This document shows, piece after piece, positions 14,212 through 20,400 of a DNA stretch of 20,400 bases. The notes beneath the pieces are model-generated. The model saw nothing but the letters and a program-made list of their open reading frames with translations, was not told the DNA's origin and ran no database searches. Position 1 is the first letter of the stretch. Each line of letters opens with the position of its first letter. The DNA is taken from NCBI GenBank assembly GCA_045599305.1, contig JAZRVU010000062.1, positions 1 to 20,400 on the forward strand. The letters run 5' to 3'. This stretch comes from SIG588 sp045599305. Lineage in GTDB: Bacteria > Bacillota > Clostridia > Oscillospirales > Acutalibacteraceae. The position numbers and the translations under genes were made by a program.

Positions 14212-15558
14212 TTGCACGAATATTTAGCGATCGATATCGGCGCTTCCAGCGGCCGCCATATCCTCGGCCGCATCGAAAACGGCAAACTGACCTTCGAGGA
14301 GGTCTACCGTTTTGAGAATATGCTCAAAAACGATAACGGTGCGCTCACGTGGGACATCGAACATCTGGTGAACGAGGTCGTGAACGGCCTGGCGGCCTGC
14401 CATGAAAAGGGGTATACGCCGTACACGGTCGCCATCGACACCTGGGGCGTGGACTATGTGCTGCTCGACGCCGCCGGCCGCGAACTCATGCCGGTCTATG
14501 CCTACCGTGACAGCCGTACCGACGGGGTGCCGCAGCAGGTGGAACAGGTGATCTCTGCCGAGGATCTGTATGCCCGCACCGGCATCCAGACACAGAATTT
14601 CAACACGCTGTATCAACTGTGGTGCGAAAAGCAGTCCGGCCGTCTGGCCAAAGCGGCGCATTTCCTCATGATCCCCGATTATCTGGCCTATCGCCTGACG
14701 GGGAAAATGGCAAATGAATACACCGAAGCCTCCACCTCCGGGCTGGTCAACGCCGAAACAGGGGAGTGGGATACCGAACTGATGCAGCAGCTGGGCTTCG
14801 ATCCCGCCATCTTCCTGCCGCTTTCTCAGCCGGGCACGGCGCTCGGCGCCTTCTCCGACGAGATCGCCGCCCGCGTGGGCTTTTGCGCTACCGTTACGCT
14901 GGCACCCAGCCACGATACCGCCTCGGCGGTGGCCGCCTGCCCGCTGGACGACAGCAGCGTCTACATCTCCTCCGGCACATGGAGCCTGATCGGTACCGAA
15001 AATCGTTACCCCGTCACAAGTGAGGCGGCGCGTCTGGCCAACTTCACCAACGAGGGCGGCGTGGAGCATCGGTTCCGTTTCCTGAAGAACATCATGGGCA
15101 TGTGGTTGTTCCAGAATATCCGCCGCAACATCAACAAGAGCCTGACCTATGACGAGATGATGGAACTGGCCCGGCAGAGCGGTTTTGTCGGCGAGGTCGA
15201 TCCGAACGATCCCACGTTCGTGGCGCCGGAGAATATGCTGGCCGCCATGCGTGCCGCGTTGGGCGACCCCGAAATGCCGCTGGGCGATGTGCTCAACAGT
15301 GTATATCATTCGCTGGCGCGCACCTATGCCGTGGCCGTGCGGGACGTCGAGTCCATCAGCGGCAAGGAGATCAGCAATATCCTGATCGTGGGCGGCGGCA
15401 GCAAGGATGTCTACCTCAATGAGCTGACCGAGCGCTACACCGGCAAAAAGGTGCGTACCGGTCTGCAGGAGGCCACCGCCACCGGCAACATCCTTTCGCA
15501 GATCATGTATGATACCGGTGCCGATCTGACGGCGGCGCGTACATATGTAAAACTGTAA
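14212..15558 (+). CDS. rhaB: Rhamnulokinase
   Basis: The 448-residue sugar kinase of the FGGY family phosphorylates L-rhamnulose at O1. The N-terminal phosphate-binding motif LAIDIGASSGRH follows the start directly; DTWGVDYVLLD, YRDSRTDG, APSHDTASAVAACP and YISSGTWSLIGTE match RhaB, and VGGGSKDVYLNEL near the C-terminus closes the ATP site. I choose the TTG at 14212: AAGGAG ends nine bases before it, while the in-frame ATG at 14203 touches that ribosome site with no spacer, and the shorter N-terminus matches relatives. If the ATG is used the protein gains three residues. First gene of rhaBAD, 17 bases before rhaA. Confidence 0.94.
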   Translation: MHEYLAIDIGASSGRHILGRIENGKLTFEEVYRFENMLKNDNGALTWDIEHLVNEVVNGLAACHEKGYTPYTVAIDTWGVDYVLLDAAGRELMPVYAYRDSRTDGVPQQVEQVISAEDLYARTGIQTQNFNTLYQLWCEKQSGRLAKAAHFLMIPDYLAYRLTGKMANEYTEASTSGLVNAETGEWDTELMQQLGFDPAIFLPLSQPGTALGAFSDEIAARVGFCATVTLAPSHDTASAVAACPLDDSSVYISSGTWSLIGTENRYPVTSEAARLANFTNEGGVEHRFRFLKNIMGMWLFQNIRRNINKSLTYDEMMELARQSGFVGEVDPNDPTFVAPENMLAAMRAALGDPEMPLGDVLNSVYHSLARTYAVAVRDVESISGKEISNILIVGGGSKDVYLNELTERYTGKKVRTGLQEATATGNILSQIMYDTGADLTAARTYVKL

Positions 15559-15575
15559 GTTTGGGAGGCTTTGAC

Positions 15576-16814
15576 ATGACAAGATACGATTCGGCAAAAG
15601 AAATCTATTCCGCTCTCGGTGTGGATACCGAAGCCGCGCTGAACACACTGAAAGATGTGTGCATCTCCGTGCATTGCTGGCAGGGCGACGATGTGACCGG
15701 TTTTGACAGCCGCGAGGCGCTTTCCGGCGGTATCCAGACCACCGGTAATTACCCCGGCAAGGCTCGTACGCCCGAAGAACTGATGGCGGATATCGACAAG
15801 GCGTTTTCGCTCATTCCGGGCAAGAAAAAACTCAATCTGCACGCCTGCTATGCCATTGCGGCCGACGGCGAGACCATCGACCGCAGCCGCATTGAGCCCC
15901 GTCATTTTGCTCCGTGGGTGGCGTTTGCCAAGGAACGCGGCATCGGCATTGACTTTAACCCCACTTTCTTTTCCCACCCCATGGTGAAGGATAATCTCAC
16001 CCTGTCCTCGCCGGACGAAACGGTGCGGAAATATTGGGTGGAGCACGGCCGCTGCTGCCTGCGCATCGCGGAGTATTTCGCGAAGGAGACCGGTGTCCCC
16101 AGCGTGGTGAACTTCTGGATCCCCGATGGCTACAAGGACATTCCGGCCGACCGTCTCGGCCCGCGTGCCCGTTTCAAGCAGTCGATGGACGAGATCCTCT
16201 CCATCGACTATGACCGCAAAAATGTCTATGTGACGCTGGAGTCCAAGGTGTTCGGCATCGGTCTGGAAAGCTACACGGTCGGCTCGGCCGAATTCTGCCT
16301 TTCCTATGCCGATCACGCCGGCATCGTGCCGCTGATGGACAACGGCCACTATCATCCCACCGAGGTTGTGTCGGATAAGATCCCGTCACTGCTGGTCTTC
16401 CACGATAAGATCGCCCTGCACGTCACCCGTTCGGTGCGCTGGGATTCCGACCACGTGATCCTGTTCGACGATGAGACCCGCGAGATCGCCAAGGAGATCG
16501 TGCGCAACGATGCGCTGGACCGTGTGTTCATCGCGACCGACTATTTCGATGCCTCCATCAACCGCATTTCCGCGTGGGTCACCGGCGTGCGCGACCTGCA
16601 GAAAGCGCTACTTTTCGCACTGCTGCAGCCGAGCACCGAAATGAAGACCATGCAGGACAACAATGAACTGACCGCGCTGATGGCACTGCAGGAGGATCTG
16701 AAGGTCGCTCCCTTCGGCGATGTGTGGGAGGAATTCCTTGCCCGTGCCGGCGTGGAGAAGAACTATATCAACGAAGTGAAAGAATATGAACAGAAAGTGT
16801 TGGTGAACCGATAA
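15576..16814 (+). CDS. rhaA: L-rhamnose isomerase
   Basis: The 412-residue cytosolic metalloenzyme converts L-rhamnose to L-rhamnulose. Family motifs are intact: VCISVHCWQGDDVTGFD near residue 28, GNYPGKARTPEELMADI near 62, the metal-site regions ESKVFGIG and MDNGHYHPTE, and FHDKIALHVTRSVRWDSDH near the C-terminal third. Length is close to that of E. coli RhaA (419). The ATG at 15576 has GGGAGG eight bases upstream; an ATG five codons earlier has no such site. The stop shares one base with the rhaD start, which implies coupling. Confidence 0.97.
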   Translation: MTRYDSAKEIYSALGVDTEAALNTLKDVCISVHCWQGDDVTGFDSREALSGGIQTTGNYPGKARTPEELMADIDKAFSLIPGKKKLNLHACYAIAADGETIDRSRIEPRHFAPWVAFAKERGIGIDFNPTFFSHPMVKDNLTLSSPDETVRKYWVEHGRCCLRIAEYFAKETGVPSVVNFWIPDGYKDIPADRLGPRARFKQSMDEILSIDYDRKNVYVTLESKVFGIGLESYTVGSAEFCLSYADHAGIVPLMDNGHYHPTEVVSDKIPSLLVFHDKIALHVTRSVRWDSDHVILFDDETREIAKEIVRNDALDRVFIATDYFDASINRISAWVTGVRDLQKALLFALLQPSTEMKTMQDNNELTALMALQEDLKVAPFGDVWEEFLARAGVEKNYINEVKEYEQKVLVNR

Positions 16815-17629
16815 TGAAAGACATTCTGACGGCTCCTTTTGTCAAGGAAATGATGGATGTGACGGCCAATATGTACCGCCTGGGCTGGGACGAGCGCAAC
16901 GGCGGCAACATCAGTTATCTGCTGGACGAAAAACAGGTGGGGGAGTACCTCGATCTTGACCATGTCATCCGCACCATCCCCACCGGCTTCGATGCCAAGC
17001 CGCTGATCGGCCGCATCTTCATCGTGACCGGTACCGGCAAATATTTTAAGAATGTGCAGGTCGATCCCGAGACCAACCTCGGCATCATCCGCATCGCCAA
17101 GGACGGCACCACCGCCGAACTGCTGTGGGGCTACAAGGACGGCGGCCGCTTCACCTCCGAACTGCCGGCACATCTGATGAGCCATATGACCCGTCTGGCC
17201 ATCGACCCCAACCACCGTATCGTCATGCACACGCATCCCACCTGCACGCTGGCCATGACCCGTGTGGTGCCGCTGGAGGAAAAGGCCTTCACCCGTGCGC
17301 TGTGGCAGACCTGCACCGAGTGCATCGTGGTCTTCCCGGACGGCGTCGGTGTGCTGCCGTGGATGGTCTGCGGCAATAACGCCATCGGCGAGGCTACGGC
17401 CGCAAAAATGAAGGACTACCGCCTGGTGGTGTGGGGCATCCACGGCATCTACGGCGTGGGCAAGGATATGGACGAGACCTTCGGCCTGATCGAGACGGTG
17501 GAAAAAGCGGCCCAGCTTTATATGCTCACCGCCCATCTGCCCATCATCAACACCATCCACGACGATGAACTCAAAGCCGTGGCAGAACGCTTCGAACTGG
17601 AATACCGCACCGATTTCCTGGACCTGTAA
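16814..17629 (+). CDS. rhaD: Rhamnulose-1-phosphate aldolase
   Basis: The 271-residue class II aldolase cleaves L-rhamnulose 1-phosphate to dihydroxyacetone phosphate and L-lactaldehyde. The N-terminal RNGGNISYLL motif (about 31-40), the zinc-binding HTHPTC segment (about 138-143) and a later HGIYGVG histidine (about 211) are all present. Length matches E. coli RhaD (274). The start overlaps the rhaA stop (TAATG), and the ribosome site is weak, so translation probably depends on rhaA. It is the last gene of the operon. No lactaldehyde reductase, mutarotase, transporter or regulator follows within the window. Confidence 0.97.
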   Translation: MKDILTAPFVKEMMDVTANMYRLGWDERNGGNISYLLDEKQVGEYLDLDHVIRTIPTGFDAKPLIGRIFIVTGTGKYFKNVQVDPETNLGIIRIAKDGTTAELLWGYKDGGRFTSELPAHLMSHMTRLAIDPNHRIVMHTHPTCTLAMTRVVPLEEKAFTRALWQTCTECIVVFPDGVGVLPWMVCGNNAIGEATAAKMKDYRLVVWGIHGIYGVGKDMDETFGLIETVEKAAQLYMLTAHLPIINTIHDDELKAVAERFELEYRTDFLDL

Positions 17630-17640
17630 GATCCTTGTGA

Positions 17641-17677
17641 AAATCCCGTCTGCCGGGCGGCAGACGGGATTTTTTTC
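17641..17677 (+). terminator. Terminator of the rhaBAD operon
   Basis: AAATCCCGTCTGCC (17641-17654) pairs with GGCAGACGGGATTT (17659-17672) around a four-base loop, and T residues continue to 17676. Confidence 0.95.
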
Positions 17678-17707
17678 AAATTTTCAAAAATAAATTGCAA
17701 AAACCTC

Positions 17708-17736
17708 TTGATTTTTTCGGCTCAGTTCGGTATAAT
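17708..17736 (+). promoter_or_regulatory. Promoter of tRNA-Ser
   Basis: TTGATT (17708-17713), a 17-base spacer and perfect TATAAT (17731-17736) precede the tRNA by 25 bases. Confidence 0.85.
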
Positions 17737-17761
17737 ATACGAGCGCCCATGAGGCAGCCGT

Positions 17762-17853
17762 GGAGAGATGGCTGAGCTGGTCGAAGGCGCACGATTGGAA
17801 ATCGTGTATACCCTATAAAGGTATCAAGGGTTCGAATCCCTTTCTCTCCGCCA
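17762..17853 (+). tRNA. tRNA-Ser (anticodon GGA)
   Basis: A complete class II tRNA. The acceptor stem is GGAGAGA with TCTCTCC, discriminator G (17850) and an encoded CCA (17851-17853). The anticodon arm is CACGA, loop TTGGAAA, TCGTG, so the anticodon is GGA and it reads UCU and UCC. A long variable arm (TACC with GGTA) identifies serine, and the T-loop GGTTCGAATCC is canonical. Confidence 0.98.
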
Positions 17854-17895
17854 AAAATGCGAACGATTCGGTTGCTTCGATTCGTTCGCATTTTT
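17853..17895. terminator. Bidirectional terminator between tRNA-Ser and the SDR gene
   Basis: AAAAATGCGAACGA (17853-17866) pairs with TCGTTCGCATTTTT (17882-17895). The T-run serves the tRNA transcript and the A-run gives a U-tract for the minus-strand gene ending at 17926. The 5' arm starts on the last base of the encoded CCA. Confidence 0.88.
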
Positions 17896-17925
17896 CCTTT
17901 TATCTGTACGTTTTTTCCGTGCATC

Positions 17926-18849
17926 TCACAGCAGATGCAGTGCCTGCAGACATTCCCTGATCGTCTCGTTTGTGGAACGGGGACGATAGCCCAGAAGTTC
18001 TTCTGCGCGACGCATGGAGGCGGCGGGGGAGCGGGAGATATGGTCGAGTGTCAGTTCGGCCGCATCGGGAGCCACACGCCGGGCAAATTCCGCATAGGGC
18101 AGGAAGGTCAGATTGGCTTCCCGGCCGTACCACGAAGCCACCGTGCGGGCATATCCCGCAAGTGACACGGCGCCGGAGGAGGCGGCGTGGAAGTCCTCAC
18201 CGAACGAGACCGCGCCTTTTCGGATGGCGGCATCCATGACACCGGCCACATTCGCGGCGTGGACATGGTGCAGCGTTTCCAGTCCGAAATTCGGCAGCAG
18301 CACCTCGCGCCCGTCGCGCAGGTCTTCAAAGACGGAAATCGCCAAATTGCCCTGCGGATTGATGATGGGGTGTCCGGGCGCACAGATGTGTCCGGGATGG
18401 ACGATGGTGCCGGGAAAGCGCTCGGTCTCATAAAGACGCTTCAGCTCGTCGGACATTTTCAGTTTGTTGATGCCATATTCACCGAACGGGTTGCGGCAGT
18501 CCTCTTCCCGTACCGGGACGATGTCGCTGGGGCCGTGATACCACAGGCTGCCGCAGACCACATAGTGGGCGATACGTCCCCTCAACGCGGCGACGAGACG
18601 GCACATATCTTCCGGTTCAAAGCAGACCATGTCCACCACGACATCGCAGCCGAGCGCGGCGACCTGCTGCTCAAAATCCGCCTCTCCGCGCGCCAGACGC
18701 ACTTCTCTGACCTCCCGGAATTCCGGGCAGGAACGGTAATAGTCCGTCTTGCCGCGCGTGATGGCCAAGACCTCGTGTCCTTCATCTACCAACATGGGCA
18801 GAAGATAGTTGCCGACTTTTCCTTTGCCGCCGATCACACCGATTTTCAT
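17926..18849 (-). CDS. NAD-dependent epimerase/dehydratase family protein (extended SDR)
   Basis: The 307-residue Rossmann-fold protein begins MKIGVIGGKGKVGNYLLP, a nucleotide-binding glycine motif at residues 7-13. A YGINK segment (Y125, K129) supplies the SDR catalytic pair, and HPGHICAPGHP and VHAANVAGVMDAAI follow as in NAD-dependent epimerases. The substrate is probably a nucleotide sugar or a similar metabolite, but none can be named. The ATG at 18849 is preceded by GGGGGG about six bases upstream. It is a monocistronic unit with its own promoter, divergent from a GNAT gene and convergent with tRNA-Ser. Confidence 0.86.
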   Translation of the reverse strand: MKIGVIGGKGKVGNYLLPMLVDEGHEVLAITRGKTDYYRSCPEFREVREVRLARGEADFEQQVAALGCDVVVDMVCFEPEDMCRLVAALRGRIAHYVVCGSLWYHGPSDIVPVREEDCRNPFGEYGINKLKMSDELKRLYETERFPGTIVHPGHICAPGHPIINPQGNLAISVFEDLRDGREVLLPNFGLETLHHVHAANVAGVMDAAIRKGAVSFGEDFHAASSGAVSLAGYARTVASWYGREANLTFLPYAEFARRVAPDAAELTLDHISRSPAASMRRAEELLGYRPRSTNETIRECLQALHLL

Positions 18850-18872
18850 AGATATCCCCCCTGTATATCGTC

Positions 18873-18901
18873 AGTTTAGCGTGAAAGCGGGGATTTGTCA
18901 A
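18873..18901 (-). promoter_or_regulatory. Promoter of the SDR gene
   Basis: On the minus strand TTGACA (18901-18896), a 17-base spacer and TAAACT (18878-18873) lie 24 bases ahead of the start codon. Confidence 0.75.
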
Positions 18902-18930
18902 TATATTTAATTTGAGAAAGGAGCAGGCTT

Positions 18931-19446
18931 ATGCACATCAAACTGGTCAGACTGACCCCCGAATATCAGCCGCAGCTTTTTGACATGATGGAGGAGTGGC
19001 TGGCGGCGGAACAGCATTTTTCGCCCTATGTCATCCGCAAGAATGACTATCACGATTTTGACTATTATCTGGAACATCTGGAGACCAAAGAAGAAAAGAA
19101 CGGCCTTGTGCCGGACTCGACCTTCTTCTGCCTTGACACCGACCGGAACATATTTGTCGGTGCGGTCAATATCCGCCACTATCTGAACGAGGAACTGCTC
19201 TTCACCGGCGGCCACATCGGGGACGGCGTGCGGCCGAGCGAGCGGCGCAAGGGGTATGCCACCGCCATGATCGGGCTGGCGCTCGAAGAATGCCGCAAGC
19301 TGGGCATTCGGCGGGTGCTGATGACCTGCGACAAGGATAACGTCGGCTCGGCGAAGTCCATTATGAAAAACGGCGGCGTGCTGGAAAACGAGGTCATCAA
19401 TGAGGACGGCGTGATCGAGCAGCGCTATTGGATCGAACTGGCATGA
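18931..19446 (+). CDS. GNAT family N-acetyltransferase
   Basis: The 171-residue protein has the GNAT fold signature: GDGVRPSERRKGYATAM (about 98-113) carries the R-x-x-G-x-A pyrophosphate-binding loop for acetyl-CoA, followed by an LALEECRKLGIRRVLMTCD strand-helix segment and SAKSIMKNGGVLENEV. It resembles small-molecule or protein acetyltransferases with no defined substrate. The ATG at 18931 has AAAGGAG eight bases upstream. No convincing plus-strand promoter is visible in the 81-base gap shared with the divergent SDR gene. A second, unrelated GNAT gene follows 167 bases downstream. Confidence 0.88.
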   Translation: MHIKLVRLTPEYQPQLFDMMEEWLAAEQHFSPYVIRKNDYHDFDYYLEHLETKEEKNGLVPDSTFFCLDTDRNIFVGAVNIRHYLNEELLFTGGHIGDGVRPSERRKGYATAMIGLALEECRKLGIRRVLMTCDKDNVGSAKSIMKNGGVLENEVINEDGVIEQRYWIELA

Positions 19447-19501
19447 CACGGTGATACGGCCTTTGTGCCTTGTCATAAATTTCATTTTAGGAGAGTGCTT
19501 T

Positions 19502-19537
19502 TTGAAAAAGCTCCACACACCGGAGATTGTGGGCTGA
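19502..19537 (+). CDS. Possible 11-residue leader peptide upstream of the second GNAT gene
   Basis: A TTG codon (19502) lies eight bases after AGGAG (19489-19493) and opens an 11-codon frame, MKKLHTPEIVG, ending in TGA at 19535-19537. The stop codon falls within the 5' arm of the first of two competing hairpins. Short frames with TTG starts occur by chance; only the combination with the RNA structures makes this worth listing. Confidence 0.3.
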   Translation: MKKLHTPEIVG

Positions 19538-19606
19538 CCGGGAGGTCAGTGCCGACACAGTCTTATGCACGGCCTCCCCGTATTGCAGTCAACAATCATC
19601 AGGAGG
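19534..19606 (+). promoter_or_regulatory. Candidate translational attenuator of the second GNAT gene
   Basis: Hairpin 1 is CTGACC-GGGA-GGTCAG (19534-19549). Hairpin 2 pairs GGGAGGTC-A-GTGC (19540-19552) with GCACGGCCTCCC (19567-19578). They share bases and exclude each other. CCTCC (19573-19577), the 3' arm of hairpin 2, is also complementary to the GGAGG (19602-19606) of the GNAT ribosome site. If hairpin 1 forms, CCTCC is free to mask the ribosome site; if a ribosome covers hairpin 1, hairpin 2 captures CCTCC and opens it. The logic resembles erm and cat leaders. No U-tract follows either hairpin. Confidence 0.45.
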
Positions 19607-19613
19607 AAAAACA

Positions 19614-20246
19614 ATGAATAAAAATGACTACGGTTACATTATCCGTCCCGAAACACCGGCAGACTATGCCGAGACGGAAAATCTCGTTCGTGAGAGTTTT
19701 TGGAACATCTATCGTCCCGGCTGTCTGGAGCATTATCTGCTGCACGTGATGCGGGACGATGAGGACTTCGTTCCGCAGCTGGACTTTGTGATGGAAAAGG
19801 ACGGCGTCATTATCGGGCAGAACGTGTTTGTCCGTGCACATATCGCGGCGGACGACGGTCGGGTGATCCCCATTATGACCATGGGGCCCATCGGTATCGC
19901 ACCCGCCTTCAAACGGCAGGGCTACGGTAAGGCGTTGCTCGATTATTCGCTAAAAAAGGCGAAAGCCTTTGGCGCGGGCGCGCTGTGCTTCGAGGGGAAT
20001 ATCGCCTTCTACGGCCACAGCGGCTTCGGCTACGCATCCGATTTCGGCATCCGCTATCACGGCTTGCCGCAGGATGCGGACAGTTCCTTCTTCCTTTGCA
20101 AAGAACTGATCCCGGGTTATCTGGCCGGGATCACGGGGGAGTATGCGCCCCCGCCGGTCTATCTGGTGGACAGGGAAAAGGCGGAGGAGTTCGACAGGCA
20201 ATACCCGCCGAAGCTTCGCCTGAAACTGCCCCGACAGTTGGAATAA
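19614..20246 (+). CDS. GNAT family N-acetyltransferase (YhbS/COG3153-like)
   Basis: The 210-residue protein carries the acetyl-CoA binding segment GPIGIAPAFKRQGYGKALLD (91-110), with the Q-x-x-G-x-G/A loop, then LKKAKAFGAGALCFEGN and FYGHSGFGYASDFGI, the aromatic end motif seen in COG3153-type acetyltransferases. The C-terminal 60 residues extend beyond the core fold. Substrate is unknown. The ATG at 19614 is placed by AGGAGG (19601-19606) seven bases upstream; the frame is open further up but runs through the structured leader. No promoter is evident in the preceding 167 bases, so cotranscription with the first GNAT gene is possible. A strong terminator follows. Confidence 0.88.
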   Translation: MNKNDYGYIIRPETPADYAETENLVRESFWNIYRPGCLEHYLLHVMRDDEDFVPQLDFVMEKDGVIIGQNVFVRAHIAADDGRVIPIMTMGPIGIAPAFKRQGYGKALLDYSLKKAKAFGAGALCFEGNIAFYGHSGFGYASDFGIRYHGLPQDADSSFFLCKELIPGYLAGITGEYAPPPVYLVDREKAEEFDRQYPPKLRLKLPRQLE

Positions 20247-20258
20247 TGTGATCGCACC

Positions 20259-20289
20259 AAAACGGCGGGCCGGGCGGCCCGCCGTTTTT
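20259..20289 (+). terminator. Terminator after the second GNAT gene
   Basis: AAAACGGCGGGCC (20259-20271) pairs perfectly with GGCCCGCCGTTTT (20276-20288) around a four-base loop and ends in five T. Confidence 0.95.
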
Positions 20290-20294
20290 CTGTG

Positions 20295-20323
20295 TTGAAA
20301 TCACCCCTGTGATGTGGTATACT
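20295..20323 (+). promoter_or_regulatory. Promoter of the gene running off the right edge
   Basis: TTGAAA (20295-20300), a 17-base spacer and TATACT (20318-20323) form a good sigma-A-type promoter. A small inverted repeat, ATCAC-CCCT-GTGAT (20300-20313), lies in the spacer and could be a repressor site. Confidence 0.75.
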
Positions 20324-20361
20324 AACACTAAAGGTTATATGCTCATTAAAAGAGGTAACGT

Positions 20362-20400
20362 ATGCGAAAATTGCGAAAACTGTTTTTTGACACGCCGATG
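20362..20400 (+). CDS. Start of a gene truncated by the window edge
   Basis: An ATG at 20362, preceded by AGAGGT, opens 13 codons (MRKLRKLFFDTPM) that run to the last base. The basic, hydrophobic start vaguely recalls N-termini of some capsule or cell-surface polysaccharide proteins, but 13 residues are too few to assign a family. Confidence 0.6.
   Translation, partial: MRKLRKLFFDTPM

Noticed and set aside
17762..17853. tRNA-Ser as an attachment site for an integrated element
   Set aside because: No integrase gene and no repeated copy of the tRNA 3' end is visible within the window. The flanking genes look like ordinary chromosome.
19447..19613. The leader as a known riboswitch or T-box
   Set aside because: I found no T-box sequence, no specifier loop and no conserved core of the common riboswitch classes I know. 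The competing hairpins and anti-ribosome-site segment fit attenuation better.

Overview
The window looks like chromosome of a moderately GC-rich Clostridia member, probably a gut Oscillospirales/Ruminococcaceae relative. The reasons are Gram-positive style promoters and strong AGGAGG ribosome binding sites, a purine riboswitch ahead of xpt, a BMP-type nucleoside ABC operon, a YitT protein, and an ispH gene fused in frame to ribosomal protein S1. This placement rests on gene content only. No prophage, insertion sequence, CRISPR array or rRNA gene is visible.

Left part (1-6780, all minus strand). Read in the direction of transcription: a promoter and an unusual purine riboswitch with an intrinsic terminator, xpt, a BMP-family substrate-binding lipoprotein, an intergenic terminator plus repeats, the ABC ATPase, two permeases, and a YitT-family membrane protein. 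Together this looks like a purine salvage and nucleoside uptake unit under purine control.

Middle (6879-14123). A COG2509-type flavoprotein (minus) diverges from an RpiR-family regulator (plus). Both have good promoters, and a perfect 12-bp inverted repeat lies between them. The regulator begins a tightly overlapped run: rpiR, a BaiN/HI0933-type flavoprotein, cmk, plsC, and the ispH-S1 fusion. The fusion contains an internal Shine-Dalgarno/ATG and a promoter-like AT-rich patch that could yield free S1. Its C-terminus is an Ala-Pro-Glu minisatellite. A terminator follows.

Right part (14145-20400). A compact rhamnose operon (rhaB, rhaA, rhaD) with its own promoter and terminator is followed by tRNA-Ser(GGA) with promoter and a probably bidirectional terminator, then a minus-strand SDR-type NAD-dependent epimerase/reductase. 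Two GNAT acetyltransferases follow on the plus strand. The second has a structured leader with a possible 11-codon leader peptide, two mutually exclusive hairpins and an anti-Shine-Dalgarno segment, the geometry of translational attenuators. The first 13 codons of another gene run off the right edge.

The most interesting items are the noncanonical purine riboswitch (extended P2, four-base-pair loop-loop complementarity, switching through the 5' strand of P1), the candidate attenuator before the second GNAT, and the internal expression signals in ispH-S1.
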